In this document: piece by piece, positions 36,112 through 45,382 of the stretch
Numbering within the stretch: position 1 is the stretch's first letter
Layout of the letters: each line of letters starts with the position of its first letter
NCBI RefSeq assembly: GCF_005937185.1
Contig: NZ_VCNI01000004.1
Coordinates: 124,001-188,000 of the forward strand
Source of the DNA: Flagellimonas algicola
Lineage (GTDB): Bacteria > Bacteroidota > Bacteroidia > Flavobacteriales > Flavobacteriaceae
Length of the DNA: 64,000 bases
Reading direction: 5' to 3'
Notes under the pieces: generated by a model
The model's database searches: none
The model's input: only the letters and a program-made list of their open reading frames with translations
What the model was told of the DNA's origin: nothing
Made by a program: the position numbers and the translations under genes

Positions 36112-36782
36112 AGGGAATTTTTGTAAAATATTCGATATACCTTCCCTCTGCAGAACTTTATCAAGAATTTATGCTATTTGCCATTCGGTGCAATACCCAA
36201 TTGCCAACCACCATAAATTTGGATTGATAGCTTGAAAAAGCTTGTTGTAAATGGGCTTGGATATTATTTGAGTTGATTGTTAATGACATCCATTGAGATT
36301 CCGCTAGAAATAGCTGGCAATAAACCAAAACTCTTTCTAGACCGCCACTTTTGCAAAGAGCCCAAAAACCGATTGTGCCATATTTTTTTATTTCTTTAAT
36401 ACACCTTATGCCAAAGCCGTGATATTTTTTTGTTTAAATCACTTTCATACCCACCATTTGGAGTTTTTTCCTAACGAATCGGGTTGATGGTAATTACATT
36501 TATTTGACCAAAATCAAGACAAAATTTCGAGGCAAAATCATAAAAACTTGAACCGGGTACACTTGAAGTTTGACGTTTTTGGGCGTGATCCAGTCCAAAA
36601 CTTTTGGGTTATTAACACGACAACTTCAATTTTACATCAATTATGATGTTAACCCACATCAATGGGAAGCATTCAGAATCAAATTATATTTTATTAACAA
36701 AGTACTGATATACAGGGTTTTAATTTAAATATGATATATATTTCGACTATCAAAAACTGTCTAATCTTAAGCTGTTTACGAT
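36112..36782. other. Non-coding region before the tra operon
   Basis: About 670 bases without a gene. It contains border hairpin copy 3, the arms TGATGT and ACATCA around 36642-36661, and presumably the tra promoter. An origin of transfer could lie here, but no nick-site pattern is recognisable and no relaxase gene adjoins it. Confidence 0.4.
36331..36382. repeat. Module-border hairpin, copy 3
   Basis: CTCTTT (36331-36336) pairs with AAAGAG (36355-36360), followed by AAAAACCGATTGT and GCCATA. The tail matches copy 2 at 34336-34354 almost base for base. This copy stands between hipT and traE. Confidence 0.55.
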
Positions 36783-37070
36783 ATGAGAAATTCAATGTAT
36801 GCAATATTGTTATTGTTCTTTATTCCCAACCCCATTTTAGCCCAGATCGGGGGAATAGAAGATTCAGTCAATGATGTTTCCGATACCATCAGGGCCATTT
36901 TCCCTATAATTCTAGGAGTCATTTTTCTGATAGGCTTCCTGTTCAATGCAGGACACTTTTTTGGGGAGAATGCAGATCTTAAAAAAGGGATTACCCGGGT
37001 GTTGGTCTTCGTGCTTATTGCAGGAGCGGTGGTTGGCATCTTTACGTACCTCATAGGAATCGTAGTGTAA
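36783..37070 (+). CDS. traE: Conjugal transfer protein TraE (DUF4134)
   Basis: A 95-residue membrane protein: a signal-like first helix (MRNSMYAILLLFFIPNPILA), then two transmembrane helices (IFPIILGVIFLIGFLFNAGH and VLVFVLIAGAVVGIFTYLIG). Size and order match Bacteroides TraE, the VirB2-like pilin candidate. It begins the tra operon; traF starts one base after its stop. Confidence 0.9.
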   Translation: MRNSMYAILLLFFIPNPILAQIGGIEDSVNDVSDTIRAIFPIILGVIFLIGFLFNAGHFFGENADLKKGITRVLVFVLIAGAVVGIFTYLIGIVV

Positions 37071-37071
37071 A

Positions 37072-37353
37072 ATGAAACACTATGAAATATATCGGGATAT
37101 CCGAAAACGTGCCATGGTCATGGGGCTCCCCATATCCCTGTTCGCTTTGATGATGACATCCGTGATACTATCATTATTGGTAATCATCTTTTCGTTCAGC
37201 CTGTTGGTGATCGTCTCAGTTCTGGTGTTTAATATAATCCTATATGTGACACTGACACACATCACCCAAAAACCTGTCCTGTTCTATTTTCAAAGAGTGT
37301 TCCCCAAGACCATCAGTAACAAAAGAATAAGTCATTTGACCTATGAAGATTGA
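37072..37353 (+). CDS. traF: Conjugal transfer protein TraF (DUF4133)
   Basis: A 93-residue membrane protein with two central helices (MGLPISLFALMMTSVILSLL and LVIVSVLVFNIILYVTLTHI), resembling VirB3-type inner-membrane components. The 3' end overlaps traG by 11 bases, the usual arrangement of VirB3/VirB4 partners, so the product probably anchors the TraG ATPase at the mating-pore base. Confidence 0.88.
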   Translation: MKHYEIYRDIRKRAMVMGLPISLFALMMTSVILSLLVIIFSFSLLVIVSVLVFNIILYVTLTHITQKPVLFYFQRVFPKTISNKRISHLTYED

Positions 37354-39736
37354 TTTGGCGACATACCATCCCATAATGGACATCCAAAGTCATATTGTAT
37401 ATTCAAGGAGTGGCAACGTGGTACTCTGTTACAAAGTGGATCTTCCAGAAATCTATTCCCAGTCGGAAGTGGATTTTGAAGAATTGCATAGCCACTGGTT
37501 CCAGGCGTTTAAATCCCTTCCCACGGGGACGATTATCCATAAACAAGATGTTTATCAAAAGAAAACCTATACAGCTAGTGAACTACCCAACACCAGTTTT
37601 TTAGAAAGAGCCACTTATGACCATTTTAAGGGGAGGCAGTTCCTGGGCCACGAAAGCTACCTGTTCTTTATTCTTCCCATGGACAGAGCGCTGAATACTG
37701 CCAAATATGTAAACCCGTTCAGAAAGTTGGAAAAGGGTATCCATAGGAAAATTGATCACAAGGTCAACCAGTTCATAACTTCCATAAGCGATGCTGTTTC
37801 CTTTATCAATAATGGTCGAAAGGTGTCATTGTTGCCAATGGCACCCTATGATATCCTCACTCTTACCAAAAGCTATTTTAATGGGTTCAATGAGGGATGT
37901 GATACTGATATCCAAATGGACAAGCAGAAAATTGGTATTGGTGACCATCATTTTGACGTGCTTGCCATCAATAGTGAGCTTTGTTTCGGAAAAACCGTGC
38001 AGAGTAGCAGAACCAACGAAAAATACGGTTCTGATGATTTTATCTTCCATCAAGGCTATGTCGATGGATTGGGATTGGACTTGGAAGAGAACCATATCAC
38101 CAACCATATCCTCTATTTGGATGACAAGCACAAATGGCGCAAGCTATTGGAGAAGAAAGTAGAGGAACTTGGCAAGAGTTCCAACTTCGGTACCCAGAAC
38201 AAGGTTGTCCTTAAGAAGATCCAACACATCCTTGACCAGATAAACGAAGATGATACCTCCCGTATCATACGTGGGCATCTGAACATTATTTTCTGGCATT
38301 CCGAACCCAAACAATTGAAAAGGATAGCTAGCAATATAAAGGCAATATTCAAAGAACTTGATATGACTCCCTATTATCCAAAGAGTGAGGAACGGAAGCA
38401 TTATTTTTTGAATTCCCATCCCTGTCATGTATCCAATTTTTCCAATGGAGACCTGTATGTCACCGATTTAAAGCATGCATTGTGCCTGTACATCAACAAC
38501 ACCAATTACAAATCTGACAAAACTGGAATCATCTTTAATGACAGACAACACAACATCCCAGTACTGAAAGATGTCTGGGACAAGCAAAAGAAACGCATCA
38601 AGGCTCGAAACTTTGCCATTTTTGCACCTACGGGAGAAGGGAAATCTTTTTTGGCTAACAACATCCTTCGTCAGTATTTCGAGGCCAATGTCCGACTGGT
38701 CATCATCGATCTGGGCGGTTCCTATGCCAAGTTTGCCAAGCTCTACCCCGATCAATATGCCATACTGCGTTATGAACAAGGAAAGAATCTGGGCATCAAT
38801 CCATTTTATATCTCCAATGAGGCCGACCTAAGCCCGGAGCGACTGGAAGATCTGGCAGTGTTTCTCTTGGAGCTCTTGGCAGAACCCAAAACAACAAAAG
38901 TGAGGGAGGTGGCCATGAAAAAGGTGTTGCTATACTATTATAAACATGTCAGGAAACTACATTCACTGAACTCACTGTACCGATTCGTGGATGAAAGAAA
39001 AGATTCCCTTGTTAGGGAACTGAACATCCAAGAGGAACATTTCAGTGTCTTTGATTTTCTGCATATTCTATCCGAATATGTGGACGGTGGGCCGTACAGC
39101 TTTCTCTTTAGTACCCAAGAGGACCAGACCTACAAGATCGAGGACAAACGGATGATCGTCTTTGAACTGGACGAAGTGCAGGACAACAAGGAAATATTGT
39201 CCGTGATGCTCAAGCTCATCAAATCGGCTATCCAACGTACCATATGGCGGAATCGTACCGAAAGGGGAATCATCCTCTTTGATGAGTTTGCCAAACAACT
39301 GAAGTTTGCCAATGTATTGGAGAGCGTAGAATACTATTATCAGGCCATCCGGAAACAGAACGGGGCCATTGGAATCATTCTGCAATCCATCAACCAATTA
39401 CCGAACAACTCGACATCGGCCAGTATTTTGGAAAACACCCAAATCATCTATAGCCTACGGAACGAGAAGGGCTATAGTGAATTGAAGAACAGGCTCAACC
39501 TATCGAGCCATGACCTGAACCAACTGAAGTCCATTCGGAACAATCTGACCGGAGATAAAAAGTACACCGAGATATTTATCAAGATAGGGAAGGAGAGCAA
39601 CATTTTCCGATTAGAAGTACCCCCGGAGGCGTATGCCGCCTACTTGACAGATGGCACTAAAAATGAGGCCATTATGGCCATTTACGATAGGACCAACAAT
39701 ATGGAAGAAGCTATCAAGGAATTTCTAAACACCTAG
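37343..39736 (+). CDS. traG: Conjugation ATPase TraG (VirB4-like)
   Basis: A 797-residue ATPase of the Bacteroidota TraG/VirB4 family. The N-terminal half is the VirB4 domain that contacts the membrane complex. Walker A is APTGEGKSFLANNIL (about 428-442) and Walker B is RGIILFDEFAK (about 640-650), followed by IGIILQSINQLPNNS. It energises pilus assembly and substrate transfer. It is full length. A tandem 14-base duplication covers its stop codon. Confidence 0.95.
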   Translation: MKIDLATYHPIMDIQSHIVYSRSGNVVLCYKVDLPEIYSQSEVDFEELHSHWFQAFKSLPTGTIIHKQDVYQKKTYTASELPNTSFLERATYDHFKGRQFLGHESYLFFILPMDRALNTAKYVNPFRKLEKGIHRKIDHKVNQFITSISDAVSFINNGRKVSLLPMAPYDILTLTKSYFNGFNEGCDTDIQMDKQKIGIGDHHFDVLAINSELCFGKTVQSSRTNEKYGSDDFIFHQGYVDGLGLDLEENHITNHILYLDDKHKWRKLLEKKVEELGKSSNFGTQNKVVLKKIQHILDQINEDDTSRIIRGHLNIIFWHSEPKQLKRIASNIKAIFKELDMTPYYPKSEERKHYFLNSHPCHVSNFSNGDLYVTDLKHALCLYINNTNYKSDKTGIIFNDRQHNIPVLKDVWDKQKKRIKARNFAIFAPTGEGKSFLANNILRQYFEANVRLVIIDLGGSYAKFAKLYPDQYAILRYEQGKNLGINPFYISNEADLSPERLEDLAVFLLELLAEPKTTKVREVAMKKVLLYYYKHVRKLHSLNSLYRFVDERKDSLVRELNIQEEHFSVFDFLHILSEYVDGGPYSFLFSTQEDQTYKIEDKRMIVFELDEVQDNKEILSVMLKLIKSAIQRTIWRNRTERGIILFDEFAKQLKFANVLESVEYYYQAIRKQNGAIGIILQSINQLPNNSTSASILENTQIIYSLRNEKGYSELKNRLNLSSHDLNQLKSIRNNLTGDKKYTEIFIKIGKESNIFRLEVPPEAYAAYLTDGTKNEAIMAIYDRTNNMEEAIKEFLNT

Positions 39737-39754
39737 AACAAAACACCTAGAACA
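39727..39754. repeat. 14-bp tandem duplication at the traG stop
   Basis: AAACACCTAGAACA occurs twice in direct succession (39727-39740 and 39741-39754). The first copy supplies the traG TAG stop; the second lies in the gap before traI. Probably a slippage duplication. Confidence 0.8.
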
Positions 39755-39761
39755 AAACATC

Positions 39762-40343
39762 ATGAAAAAAACAATGCGAATCTTAGGAATAATACTAATT
39801 ATTAACCTCTTAATACCTTTCCGTGTTACCGCCCAAGGGATGCCGGTATATGACAACACCAACTTTGTCAGCATGACCAAATCGCTTTTTGAATCTGCCA
39901 AACAGACCTCCGAACTGTTGAAAACGGTCAAGTTCTTAAAGGAACAAAAGGACAATATCGTTATGGTGAACAATGCCATCAAACAGCTGAAGGCCATTAG
40001 GGAGATGGCACGAAACCACCAGATCCTTTTCCGCATGGTGCGTAGCGATGTGCGGGAGATACTGGATTCCCCCTATATCAAAGCAGGGGAAGTCGAACAG
40101 GTATCCCAATCCTTTGAGCAGATCATGGCCACGGCCATTGATGACCTGGACTTTATCAACCATATCCTGTCCAACAATCTGTTGAAGATGACCGATGCCG
40201 AGCGCACAGAACTATTGACTGAAAAAGAACGGCAGTCCAAGGAAATGGTCTCGGAGATTACAAACAAGACCCGTCGCTATCGGGAGATCATTTCCTTTCG
40301 AAAGATGCAGGACAGAATCAATAACCGGGAGGCTAAATATTAG
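39762..40343 (+). CDS. traI: Conjugal transfer protein TraI (DUF4141-like)
   Basis: A 193-residue exported protein: signal MKKTMRILGIILIINLLIPF with likely cleavage after VTA, then a long helical, charged mature part (VSMTKSLFESAKQTSELLKT, DNIVMVNNAIKQLKAIREMA, EQVSQSFEQIMATAIDDLDF). The pattern is that of VirB5-like TraI of Bacteroides conjugative transposons, a periplasmic pilus-associated component. It sits between traG and traJ as in CTnDOT. Confidence 0.85.
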   Translation: MKKTMRILGIILIINLLIPFRVTAQGMPVYDNTNFVSMTKSLFESAKQTSELLKTVKFLKEQKDNIVMVNNAIKQLKAIREMARNHQILFRMVRSDVREILDSPYIKAGEVEQVSQSFEQIMATAIDDLDFINHILSNNLLKMTDAERTELLTEKERQSKEMVSEITNKTRRYREIISFRKMQDRINNREAKY

Positions 40344-40347
40344 GTAG

Positions 40348-41166
40348 ATGGGTTTAGAATATGTGGACACGATTTTCCAGACTATTAAGAACAGCGACTT
40401 TTCCCAATATACCATTACGGGAATGAAGGCCTTGGCCATATTGTTCTTCTTGGTGAACATCCTCAAAAAGTACAATGAGGGCATCGCCAGCACCGATGGC
40501 CATACTTGGGGACTGACACCTACTGAACTGGCCAAGAATTTTGCCATTCTCATTTTGGTCATCTTTTCCACCCAGGTACTGGAGGTGTTCGATGGTATCT
40601 TAGTCGCCATCGAATCCCAGTTTAGGGGCACAGCTCCTGCACTTCTCCCTTTGCAACTACAGGATGTGGACCTGGAACGGGATGTGGGTGCTTTGGAAGC
40701 CGCCAAAAAAGCCATGGCCATGCTTTATGAGGCTTTGGTCACTCCATTGTATGGATTGAAACTGCTGGCCTTTATCATAGGGGTATTCCTATGGTTGTTG
40801 GATTTGTTCATCTATCCACTGTTTTTGGCCGAACGTTATTTTCTATTGGGCATCATGCAGGCATTTTTCCCCTTGGTCATCAGTCTGGCCGTTTTTGAGA
40901 AGTTCCGAACGCTTGCCTATTCCTATTTCAAACTGTATACCGGGATCTATATGTTGGTGCCCGCCTTTTTTCTGGTAAACGTTTTTGTGAACAATCTCTA
41001 TACGGAGATCAACACCAATTTTTGGGACAACCTGTTCGGCACGGATTGGGGCAGCGAGTTCTTTGCCCCGATTATCCAGTTCGGTTCCATAGGGTTCATT
41101 GTGTTGTTGAAGTTCAAGCTCTACCGAAAAGCCACCACGTTCATCTTAAAACTCTTTAGCTCCTAA
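40348..41166 (+). CDS. traJ: Conjugal transfer protein TraJ (VirB6-like)
   Basis: A 272-residue multi-spanning inner-membrane protein. Helices are seen around ITGMKALAILFFLVNIL, NFAILILVIFSTQVLEV, LLAFIIGVFLWLLDLFIYPL, YFLLGIMQAFFPLVISLAVF, YTGIYMLVPAFFLVNVFVN and FGSIGFIVLLKFKLY. This is the TrbL/VirB6-type channel component of the mating apparatus. It starts four bases after traI. Confidence 0.9.
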   Translation: MGLEYVDTIFQTIKNSDFSQYTITGMKALAILFFLVNILKKYNEGIASTDGHTWGLTPTELAKNFAILILVIFSTQVLEVFDGILVAIESQFRGTAPALLPLQLQDVDLERDVGALEAAKKAMAMLYEALVTPLYGLKLLAFIIGVFLWLLDLFIYPLFLAERYFLLGIMQAFFPLVISLAVFEKFRTLAYSYFKLYTGIYMLVPAFFLVNVFVNNLYTEINTNFWDNLFGTDWGSEFFAPIIQFGSIGFIVLLKFKLYRKATTFILKLFSS

Positions 41167-41178
41167 ACCTAAACAGAT

Positions 41179-41802
41179 ATGAATAAGATACCTTATAAGA
41201 ATATTTATGACACCCTGAAGTTGAATCGTTTCATCGTTCTTTCATTGGTCGTGGCCACAGCCTTGACCTGTACGGTTTCGGTACTAATGGTCATCAAATT
41301 GCACAAAGAGACCTTGGACAAGGTATTTGTAGTAAAAAATAATGGTGATATCATCCCTTTGCAACTGGTAGAACAACGGGAGAACTTGGGGGTTGAGGCC
41401 CTGGCCCATTTGGAACGTTTCCATGGTTGGTTCTATGGTATCGATGCCAACAGTTATAAAAGAAATATAGAAAAGGCACTTTGGTTGGGGAATACGTCTG
41501 TGGATGGCCTCTACCGACAGAAGAAGGCAGATGGGTTTTACAATAGACTGTTGCAATATTCCCTGATTCAAAAAGTGCTGAAAATTGAGTCCAAGCTTGG
41601 GTTGGACAAAGAGCCCTATGGGTTTGAAACTACCACGATTTTTGAGATCAACCGTGGAACCGTAACGGACACATACGAACTGGTGACCACTGGCAAGCTC
41701 ATCCATGTGGACCGGAATTTCCCCAACAACCCACATGGGTTGTTGATCACCGATTATTTTGAAAACTCACTTAGAAAACTGGTAACCTATGAAGAAGAAT
41801 AA
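41179..41802 (+). CDS. traK: Conjugal transfer protein TraK (VirB8-like)
   Basis: A 207-residue bitopic protein with one N-terminal transmembrane helix (RFIVLSLVVATALTCTVSVL) and a periplasmic VirB8-like domain (NLGVEALAHLERFHGWFYGI, GNTSVDGLYRQKKADGFYNR, RGTVTDTYELVTTGKLIHVD). It links inner-membrane and core-complex parts. The end overlaps traM by 14 bases, leaving no room for the traL gene found at this point in CTnDOT. Confidence 0.9.
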   Translation: MNKIPYKNIYDTLKLNRFIVLSLVVATALTCTVSVLMVIKLHKETLDKVFVVKNNGDIIPLQLVEQRENLGVEALAHLERFHGWFYGIDANSYKRNIEKALWLGNTSVDGLYRQKKADGFYNRLLQYSLIQKVLKIESKLGLDKEPYGFETTTIFEINRGTVTDTYELVTTGKLIHVDRNFPNNPHGLLITDYFENSLRKLVTYEEE

Positions 41803-42721
41803 GATTGTATTTGTGTTGGTATTGGTCTGTGTGGTTCTGTTCATCACCGCCTATTCCATATTGACCTTTGGCAAAAAGGAAACAGAAGAAGTCATGACAG
41901 ACCAGATTCCTTTGCCTGATCTGGAAGAAGACCAAAAAGAATACGGTTCCAAGCTGGAAGCGCTGGAGGCATTGAAGGAAGAGCGGGGGGTGAGCGCTCC
42001 ATCGATCTATCCAGATCATATGATGGATGACAAGGGGTATTTCAATCCAGATTATATGGAATATGAAAAGCAGCGCATCATTGACAGTATCTATAATGAA
42101 GGGAACATCGACTATGCATCGGCCAGATATCGAAGCCCTATTGGGGATATGGAACAACCCGAACCCCAAAACATGGAAGAACCCAAGACCATTCCTGAAA
42201 TAGGGGCAGAACATACAACCAATATTACGGAACTGGGATTGGCACATCAACTCTTCTTCGCTTCAAAGCCGAAGCAAAATACGTTTGCAAGTATGCATCT
42301 CGAAGATGCGATTCCTGTTCGGGTGGATGGAAACCAGATTGTCAGGGACGGACATCGTTTGGAAATGCGCTTACAAACAGACACCAGTATTGGCGGGGTC
42401 GTGATGAAAAGGAACACTCCTATCTATGGGTTTGTCAAGATCAGGCCAAACCGGGTTCTGATACAGATAGACCATATCAACAATAGAAAAGTGACACTAA
42501 AGGCGCATGACCTTCAGGACGGAAACAAGGGTATCTATGTTGAAAACAGTCTCAAGGGCAACATACGAGACCAAGTGGTCAATGATGCCGTGGGGGGTGT
42601 CAATATTCCTGGACTGCCCCAAGTGAGCGGCATCAAACGTCTGTTCCAAAGGGACAACCGACGAATCAAGGTAGAAATCAAGGACAACTACCAACTTATC
42701 TTAAAAACATCCAAAAAGTAA
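41789..42721 (+). CDS. traM: Conjugal transfer protein TraM (VirB10-like)
   Basis: A 310-residue protein with an N-terminal transmembrane helix (IVFVLVLVCVVLFITAYSIL), an acidic Pro-containing linker (residues about 30-150) and a C-terminal beta-rich domain of TraM/VirB10 type (DAIPVRVDGNQIVRDGHRLE, NTPIYGFVKIRPNRVLIQID, QVSGIKRLFQRDNRRIKVEI). It spans the envelope as the core scaffold of the secretion channel. It is rather short for the family, mainly in the linker. Confidence 0.88.
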   Translation: MKKNKIVFVLVLVCVVLFITAYSILTFGKKETEEVMTDQIPLPDLEEDQKEYGSKLEALEALKEERGVSAPSIYPDHMMDDKGYFNPDYMEYEKQRIIDSIYNEGNIDYASARYRSPIGDMEQPEPQNMEEPKTIPEIGAEHTTNITELGLAHQLFFASKPKQNTFASMHLEDAIPVRVDGNQIVRDGHRLEMRLQTDTSIGGVVMKRNTPIYGFVKIRPNRVLIQIDHINNRKVTLKAHDLQDGNKGIYVENSLKGNIRDQVVNDAVGGVNIPGLPQVSGIKRLFQRDNRRIKVEIKDNYQLILKTSKK

Positions 42722-42739
42722 CCGTTAAAAACGATTCCC

Positions 42740-43540
42740 ATGAAAGTAATTTTGATAATCACAACATTTCTAATTTCAAATCTGATTTGGGCACAACCAG
42801 ACTTGGACACCATTTATGCCAATGAGCATAAGAACGTGGCCCTATTCTTTCCGAATCCTATCCGACAGGGTATTGTGGGAAATGATGATTTTGTGTTCAC
42901 CTATGACCGTGAAGAGCAACAGTACTTTGGGCTGTTACAGGCAAGGCCGGGAAAGGAAGGCAATTTTTTGGCCATTACCAATGATGGACAAGTATATGCC
43001 TATATCCTGAAATATTCCGGGCAGTTACCCAAGTTTAACTACTTCATTCAAGAAAGTGAAAGTATAGGTAATGAAAGACCTATGCCCGTACGGATTGAAC
43101 AAAACACTAGGGTAAAATTTAGTGATACCATCAAGCATAATTTTCACTTTTATCAGAAATTTTGCGAACGCTTGTTGGCTTCCTATCGAGGTGATATCGT
43201 CACCAAACGAAAGAAAGGCATCAAACTTCAGTTACAAAAAATGGTCTACCACGGTTGTGACACATATTTGGTTCTGGAAATCCTGAACAGATCGGGCATT
43301 GATTTGGAAATCGATTATCTCAAGGTGTATACGGTTAACGGCAATAAAAAACGAAAAGCTTCCTATCAGCGGTTGGAACAAGAGATCATTTATAAATATC
43401 ATTTACCACTATTAGTGACCCGCGGCCATACCCAACGTTTTGTGTATGTGCTCCCCAAGTTTGTGCTTGGAGATAATGAGCGGTTGGAAATTGAGTTAAA
43501 GGAGTTGAACGGTCATCGAAAAATAGCATTGGTACGGTGA
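42740..43540 (+). CDS. traN: Conjugal transfer protein TraN (VirB9-like)
   Basis: A 266-residue periplasmic protein with signal peptide (MKVILIITTFLISNLIWAQ) and a beta-rich VirB9/TraN fold (NVALFFPNPIRQGIVGNDDF, FGLLQARPGKEGNFLAITND, GQVYAYILKYSGQLPKFNYF, and the C-terminal ERLEIELKELNGHRKIALVR). It probably forms the outer core with TraM. It is the last recognisable tra gene; traO, traP and traQ do not follow, so the operon is truncated here. Confidence 0.88.
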   Translation: MKVILIITTFLISNLIWAQPDLDTIYANEHKNVALFFPNPIRQGIVGNDDFVFTYDREEQQYFGLLQARPGKEGNFLAITNDGQVYAYILKYSGQLPKFNYFIQESESIGNERPMPVRIEQNTRVKFSDTIKHNFHFYQKFCERLLASYRGDIVTKRKKGIKLQLQKMVYHGCDTYLVLEILNRSGIDLEIDYLKVYTVNGNKKRKASYQRLEQEIIYKYHLPLLVTRGHTQRFVYVLPKFVLGDNERLEIELKELNGHRKIALVR

Positions 43541-43671
43541 TATGAAAGAGTGTTTTTTATCCCACGGCATAAACAAAGACATTTTTTAGCAAAACCCTTT
43601 TTGAAACTTAAGATGGAATCAATATTGGATATGCAACTACCTTTACTGCATTACCAATTAATTTGATTTTA

Positions 43672-43721
43672 ACCCTTACTTTGGTACAAAAAAACAAAAA
43701 AATTACCCTTACTTTGTTACA
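43672..43721 (+). promoter_or_regulatory. Two direct repeats upstream of the DUF4143 ATPase
   Basis: ACCCTTACTTTGGTACA (43672-43688) and ACCCTTACTTTGTTACA (43705-43721) differ by one base, with starts 33 bases apart, just before the ATG at 43737. TTACTTTG resembles the Bacteroidota -7 box. They could be two promoters or two copies of a regulator site. Confidence 0.5.
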
Positions 43722-43736
43722 TGAAAAGAGTAGGGT

Positions 43737-45092
43737 ATGAATTTCAATAGGCACGCGATTGCCAAGCTTAAGAGCTGGAAAGGCAATAAAGAAAGAAAAC
43801 CATTGATACTTCGTGGTGCAAGACAGGTAGGCAAGACCACTCTGGTAATGGAATTTGCCAAGAGTTATGATTATTTTATTTCACTGAACCTTGAAAAAAG
43901 TACCGACAAGGCATTTTTTGATGCTTATGAAGATGTCAGCACCATTGTGGATGCTTTGTTCCTATCGAACAATATTACTCCAGATCAACAACAAAATACT
44001 TTGTTGTTCATTGATGAGATTCAGGAACTCCCCAAGGCCATACAATTATTGCGGTACTTCTATGAGGACATACCTAAACTACATGTGATTGCTGCCGGTT
44101 CTTTGCTTGAATTTGCCATGCGAAGGGTGGAAAGTTTTCCCGTGGGCAGGGTAGAGTTTCTTTATCTATATCCACTTAATTTTAAGGAATATCTTCAGGC
44201 AATAGGGCATACCATGGCATCCGAGCAATTGGCAAACGTGCCCATAAGACCTATTGCGCATAGAATACTATTGAAGCTTTTCCATAGGTATGCCATTATA
44301 GGCGGCATGCCCGAAGTCGTCAAAAGGGATATCGGGGACGGGAACTTGGCCAACCTTCCCACGGTATATGAAAGTATTTGGGGGACGTACAAGGAGGATG
44401 TTGAAAAATATACTTCCAATGCAACGGAAAGAACGGTTGTCAAACATATTATGGACACAGCACATCTTTATATCGACAGGCGAATCAAATTCCAGAGCTT
44501 CGGAAATTCAAACTACCGATCTAGAGAGGTTGGGAAAGCCATACGCAATCTGGATGCCGCTAAAATCATACAGTTGATCTACCCTACCACGGATTTGGAG
44601 CCTCCTATCAAACCGGATATTAAGAAATCACCAAGATTACAGTTTTTGGATACAGGTATGGTGAACTATAGCTTGGAAATACAGGCGCAACTGTTGGCAA
44701 TGGATGATTTAAGCAATGCCTTTAAAGGTACTATGATACCACATCTTATAACCCAAGAACTAATATCACTAAATACCATAACGAATACTAAACCTCATTT
44801 TTGGGTACGGGAGAAAAGGCAATCATCATCGGAAGTGGATCTGGTGTATTCGTATGGGGACAAAATCATACCCATAGAAATTAAATCAGGGGCCACGGGG
44901 GCGCTTAAATCCCTCCACCAGTTTATGGATAGAGTTGGGCACCCATATGCCATTAGGATGTATGCGGGCGAATACAAGGTTGAGGAATTGACAACAATAG
45001 AAGGCAAACCTTATTTATTGATGAACCTGCCCTATTATTTGGGTACACAACTCCCCGAGTACATCGATTACTTCGTGAACAATTATGCATGA
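43737..45092 (+). CDS. AAA_14/DUF4143-family ATPase
   Basis: A 451-residue stand-alone ATPase of the AAA_14 plus DUF4143 type. Walker A is RGARQVGKTTLVMEFAK (about 27-42), Walker B is LLFIDEIQELPKAI (about 93-106), and sensor 1 lies in LHVIAAGSLLEFAM. The C-terminal DUF4143 part contains HFWVREKRQSSSEVDLVYSY and KIIPIEIKSGATGALKS, which resembles a PD-(D/E)XK nuclease core (E-V-D and E-I-K). The family is widespread in bacteria with no settled role; a nucleic-acid function is plausible. It stands between traN and the integrase, so it is element cargo. Two direct repeats precede it. Confidence 0.9.
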   Translation: MNFNRHAIAKLKSWKGNKERKPLILRGARQVGKTTLVMEFAKSYDYFISLNLEKSTDKAFFDAYEDVSTIVDALFLSNNITPDQQQNTLLFIDEIQELPKAIQLLRYFYEDIPKLHVIAAGSLLEFAMRRVESFPVGRVEFLYLYPLNFKEYLQAIGHTMASEQLANVPIRPIAHRILLKLFHRYAIIGGMPEVVKRDIGDGNLANLPTVYESIWGTYKEDVEKYTSNATERTVVKHIMDTAHLYIDRRIKFQSFGNSNYRSREVGKAIRNLDAAKIIQLIYPTTDLEPPIKPDIKKSPRLQFLDTGMVNYSLEIQAQLLAMDDLSNAFKGTMIPHLITQELISLNTITNTKPHFWVREKRQSSSEVDLVYSYGDKIIPIEIKSGATGALKSLHQFMDRVGHPYAIRMYAGEYKVEELTTIEGKPYLLMNLPYYLGTQLPEYIDYFVNNYA

Positions 45093-45382
45093 CGTGATGT
45101 AGGATAAATTGCCTGATCGGATAAGTGCCCCAAGCAGGGTACCGATTAAAAAAAAGAATGTTAATTGGAATATAAATATGTAAACCCTTACTGCCTTCAT
45201 TTTTAATGTAGAATTATAACAAAAGACATCCATGAGCAATATTGTCCTAAAATTCAAAATATTTTTTTATTAATAACGATAGGCAGAATGACCATTGGTT
45301 CATTCTTGGTCAAAATCATATACTTAGCTTAGGGAATTCAATGGTCGTCTTGGTAGAACTCTACCAATAAGTGGTATACTGC

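Noticed and set aside
36112..36782. oriT
   Set aside because: Position before the tra operon is suggestive, but there is no recognisable nick motif and no adjoining relaxase gene.
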